Shown piece by piece: positions 26,892 to 28,499 of a DNA stretch of 28,499 bases (the first letter of the stretch is position 1; each line of letters opens with the position of its first letter). Both the position numbers and the translations under genes were made by a program. Where the stretch lies: IMG/VR virus record IMGVR_UViG_3300044655_001778, positions 1 through 28,499 of that record; one strand, written 5' to 3'. The notes beneath the pieces were generated by a model. The model did not search any database, was not told the DNA's origin, and saw only the letters and a program-made list of their open reading frames with translations. The DNA comes from a virus.

Positions 26892-28499
26892 ATGGCCGCT
26901 AATACAGCCAAGAAACAGGCAAAACAAGACCCCAGCGCCTACTACCAACAGGCTATTGCAGATGGCTTGTTGGATAATCAAGAAATTGCATTCTTGAAGC
27001 AGACAAAAGCCGGTAAAGGGTTAATCAATGCCGAAAAAAGCCGGTTAAATGATGAATTGTCTAAAGGCAATTATGGCGCTTTGAATCCCTACATCACGGC
27101 AGGCAAAACCGGATCGAATATGTTTAAGGGTGTGGATAAGCTGAATAGCGCCAATCTGCAAACCATTTTGCAAAGTGTCAACAAGGCCAACTCAGGCAAA
27201 ATTAACCCCGATTTAAGCCAGCTAGACCCGGCAACCCAAGGATTTTACGCCAACATGGCTAAAAGCCTTGGCTATGACAATCTGTTGAATGATCAATGGA
27301 AAGCTGAGCTTGGCGGAAAGAATATGTACCTGGGGGCTGATGGTAAGCTGCAAATGACTACAGCAGGCCAGAACGCTTATAAAACCGGCATTAATAGCGC
27401 TGGCAATCTAACCGACTATCAAAAGCAGTTTGTGTACGATAACTATGCAAACCAGTTTTATAACGCTGATGGCTCATTAAATGAAACCGGGCAAGGCAAG
27501 TTTAACGACTTCTGGCAAACTTCCGGCACAGCCGATAGAACGGCGGCACTGGATAAATTTAACCAGCAATACAACCCGATTTACAAGCCCACAACGCAAA
27601 CGGGAACAACGCCTACACAAGGCGGCGGCTCACCGACAGTAGCGCCTACAAATCAAAATCAGCTTAACGAGTGGTCATCTAATAACCTGATGGGCACTAC
27701 TCAAGCCCCGTTGTCACAGCAAAACATCGATGCTTTGAAATCCATGGAAAGCACAGCCAGGGAAAATATAGCAGGCGGTGACAAATACGGGGCTATCCGT
27801 AATCAGCTTATGGGCATGGTTAGCAATACCGAGAAAAACCCATTTATCGGCACAGCTAACCCTTATTTGCAGGCCGTCATTGACGCAGCAAACGAGGACA
27901 TTACCAAGAACTACAATAACAATGTGATGGCTTCCACCAATGCCACAATGGCAAGAAATAACGCCTTTGGCGGCTCAGCATGGCAGCAAGCACAGGATGA
28001 TAACGCGCATAGACTAGCCAAGGACTTAAGCACCAATACTGCTACTATGAGAATGCAGGACTACAACCAACAGGCGGGGTTGTGGCAGCAAGACCAAAAC
28101 AGACGCTTAAATGCAGCCGGTTTATATGGCAACTATGCCAACGATTCACGCTATAACGACGCTAATATGCTGATGGGTGTAGGTGATCAATACCGCAACT
28201 ATTCACAAGGTCTCATCAATGAGAACCTGAAAAACTGGCAAGATCAGCAGAACTGGGCGCAACAACAAAATGACCGATACGGCAACGCTATTAACATGCT
28301 AGCGCAATCCAACAACTCGACCACCACAACGGGCAGCGGCCAGAGTCAACAGACATTACCTGGGGCTGGTTGGGGCGGTGTGGCTGGGCAGGCTTTAGGT
28401 GCTGGATTGTCGGCTTACTCTATGTTTGGCGGTGGCGGTTTTGGTGGCGGTGGCAATACAGGGAGTATTAACCAAGGCAACGCCAGCTTAAACAACATG
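26892..28499 (+). CDS. Putative ejection/internal virion protein B (3' truncated by window edge)
   Basis: An uninterrupted frame from ATG 26892 to the last base, at least 536 residues. AGGAG lies eight bases upstream. The product begins MAANTAKKQAKQDPSAYYQQ, is rich in Asn, Gln, Ala and Tyr, and contains many helical segments (NPYLQAVIDAANEDITKNYN, ARNNAFGGSAWQQAQ). A Gln/Asn-rich late part leads to a glycine-rich tract (SAYSMFGGGGFGGGGN) near the edge. Such a composition with a glycine hinge is typical of internal or tail-tip proteins ejected with DNA. Exact family and C terminus unseen. Confidence 0.7.
   Translation, partial: MAANTAKKQAKQDPSAYYQQAIADGLLDNQEIAFLKQTKAGKGLINAEKSRLNDELSKGNYGALNPYITAGKTGSNMFKGVDKLNSANLQTILQSVNKANSGKINPDLSQLDPATQGFYANMAKSLGYDNLLNDQWKAELGGKNMYLGADGKLQMTTAGQNAYKTGINSAGNLTDYQKQFVYDNYANQFYNADGSLNETGQGKFNDFWQTSGTADRTAALDKFNQQYNPIYKPTTQTGTTPTQGGGSPTVAPTNQNQLNEWSSNNLMGTTQAPLSQQNIDALKSMESTARENIAGGDKYGAIRNQLMGMVSNTEKNPFIGTANPYLQAVIDAANEDITKNYNNNVMASTNATMARNNAFGGSAWQQAQDDNAHRLAKDLSTNTATMRMQDYNQQAGLWQQDQNRRLNAAGLYGNYANDSRYNDANMLMGVGDQYRNYSQGLINENLKNWQDQQNWAQQQNDRYGNAINMLAQSNNSTTTTGSGQSQQTLPGAGWGGVAGQALGAGLSAYSMFGGGGFGGGGNTGSINQGNASLNNM

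Overview
The window is one continuous stretch of a tailed bacteriophage or prophage genome (Caudoviricetes), most probably a short-tailed (podovirus-like) phage of a Gram-negative, probably gammaproteobacterial, host. The podovirus reading rests on an SU10-type major capsid protein, a long P22/SU10-like portal, an adaptor and nozzle pair, a fibre, a tailspike and an ejection-like protein, with no tape measure, tail tube or sheath gene visible. The Gram-negative host is inferred from a lipoprotein with a lipobox, a Cys-type T4-like endolysin, and lambda-like accessory genes (NinB, a DUF1364/YbcO-like protein). A repressor/Cro-like switch points to a temperate lifestyle or ancestry, but no integrase is present in this window.

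Layout. (a) 1-1000, minus strand: the start of a pentapeptide-repeat protein running off the left edge, a tRNA-like element, a small protein, a terminator and a short XRE repressor. (b) 1000-2040, plus strand: divergent promoters with palindromic operator candidates, a Cro-like protein, a possible nut-like element followed by a strong terminator, a ribbon-helix-helix (RHH) protein, and about 420 bases without a convincing gene but rich in hairpins (a candidate structured RNA). (c) 2038-9596, plus strand: a tightly overlapping early/middle operon for DNA metabolism: DUF5710 protein, helicase, Toprim primase, PAPS-reductase-like PP-loop enzyme, NinB, YbcO-like nuclease, PD-(D/E)XK protein, SSB, several small proteins, and the endolysin. 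(d) 9566-11862, minus strand: an inserted accessory cluster (DUF4942 protein, two paralogous RHH proteins, a J-domain protein, small unknowns) with its own promoters. (e) 12007-28499, plus strand: the late packaging and virion module: TerS, TerL, portal, scaffold, capsid, tailspike with a deacetylase-like domain, a holin/lipoprotein/coiled-coil lysis cassette, adaptor, nozzle, repeat-containing fibre, a cupin-like protein, and two ejection-type proteins, the last cut by the right edge.

How the parts work together: the switch at about 1 kb decides between repression and rightward early transcription. The early operon replicates and recombines phage DNA. The late promoter just before TerS drives packaging, assembly and lysis. 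Two regulatory themes stand out. First, the repressor, the Cro-like gene and TerS each start at the predicted transcription start, which implies leaderless mRNAs. Second, a small hairpin with an invariant GTC...GAC core and covarying outer base pairs recurs five times in the leaders of four virion genes (twice before portal, once each before scaffold, post-capsid protein and ejection protein). This is the best candidate for an undescribed regulatory element in the window.
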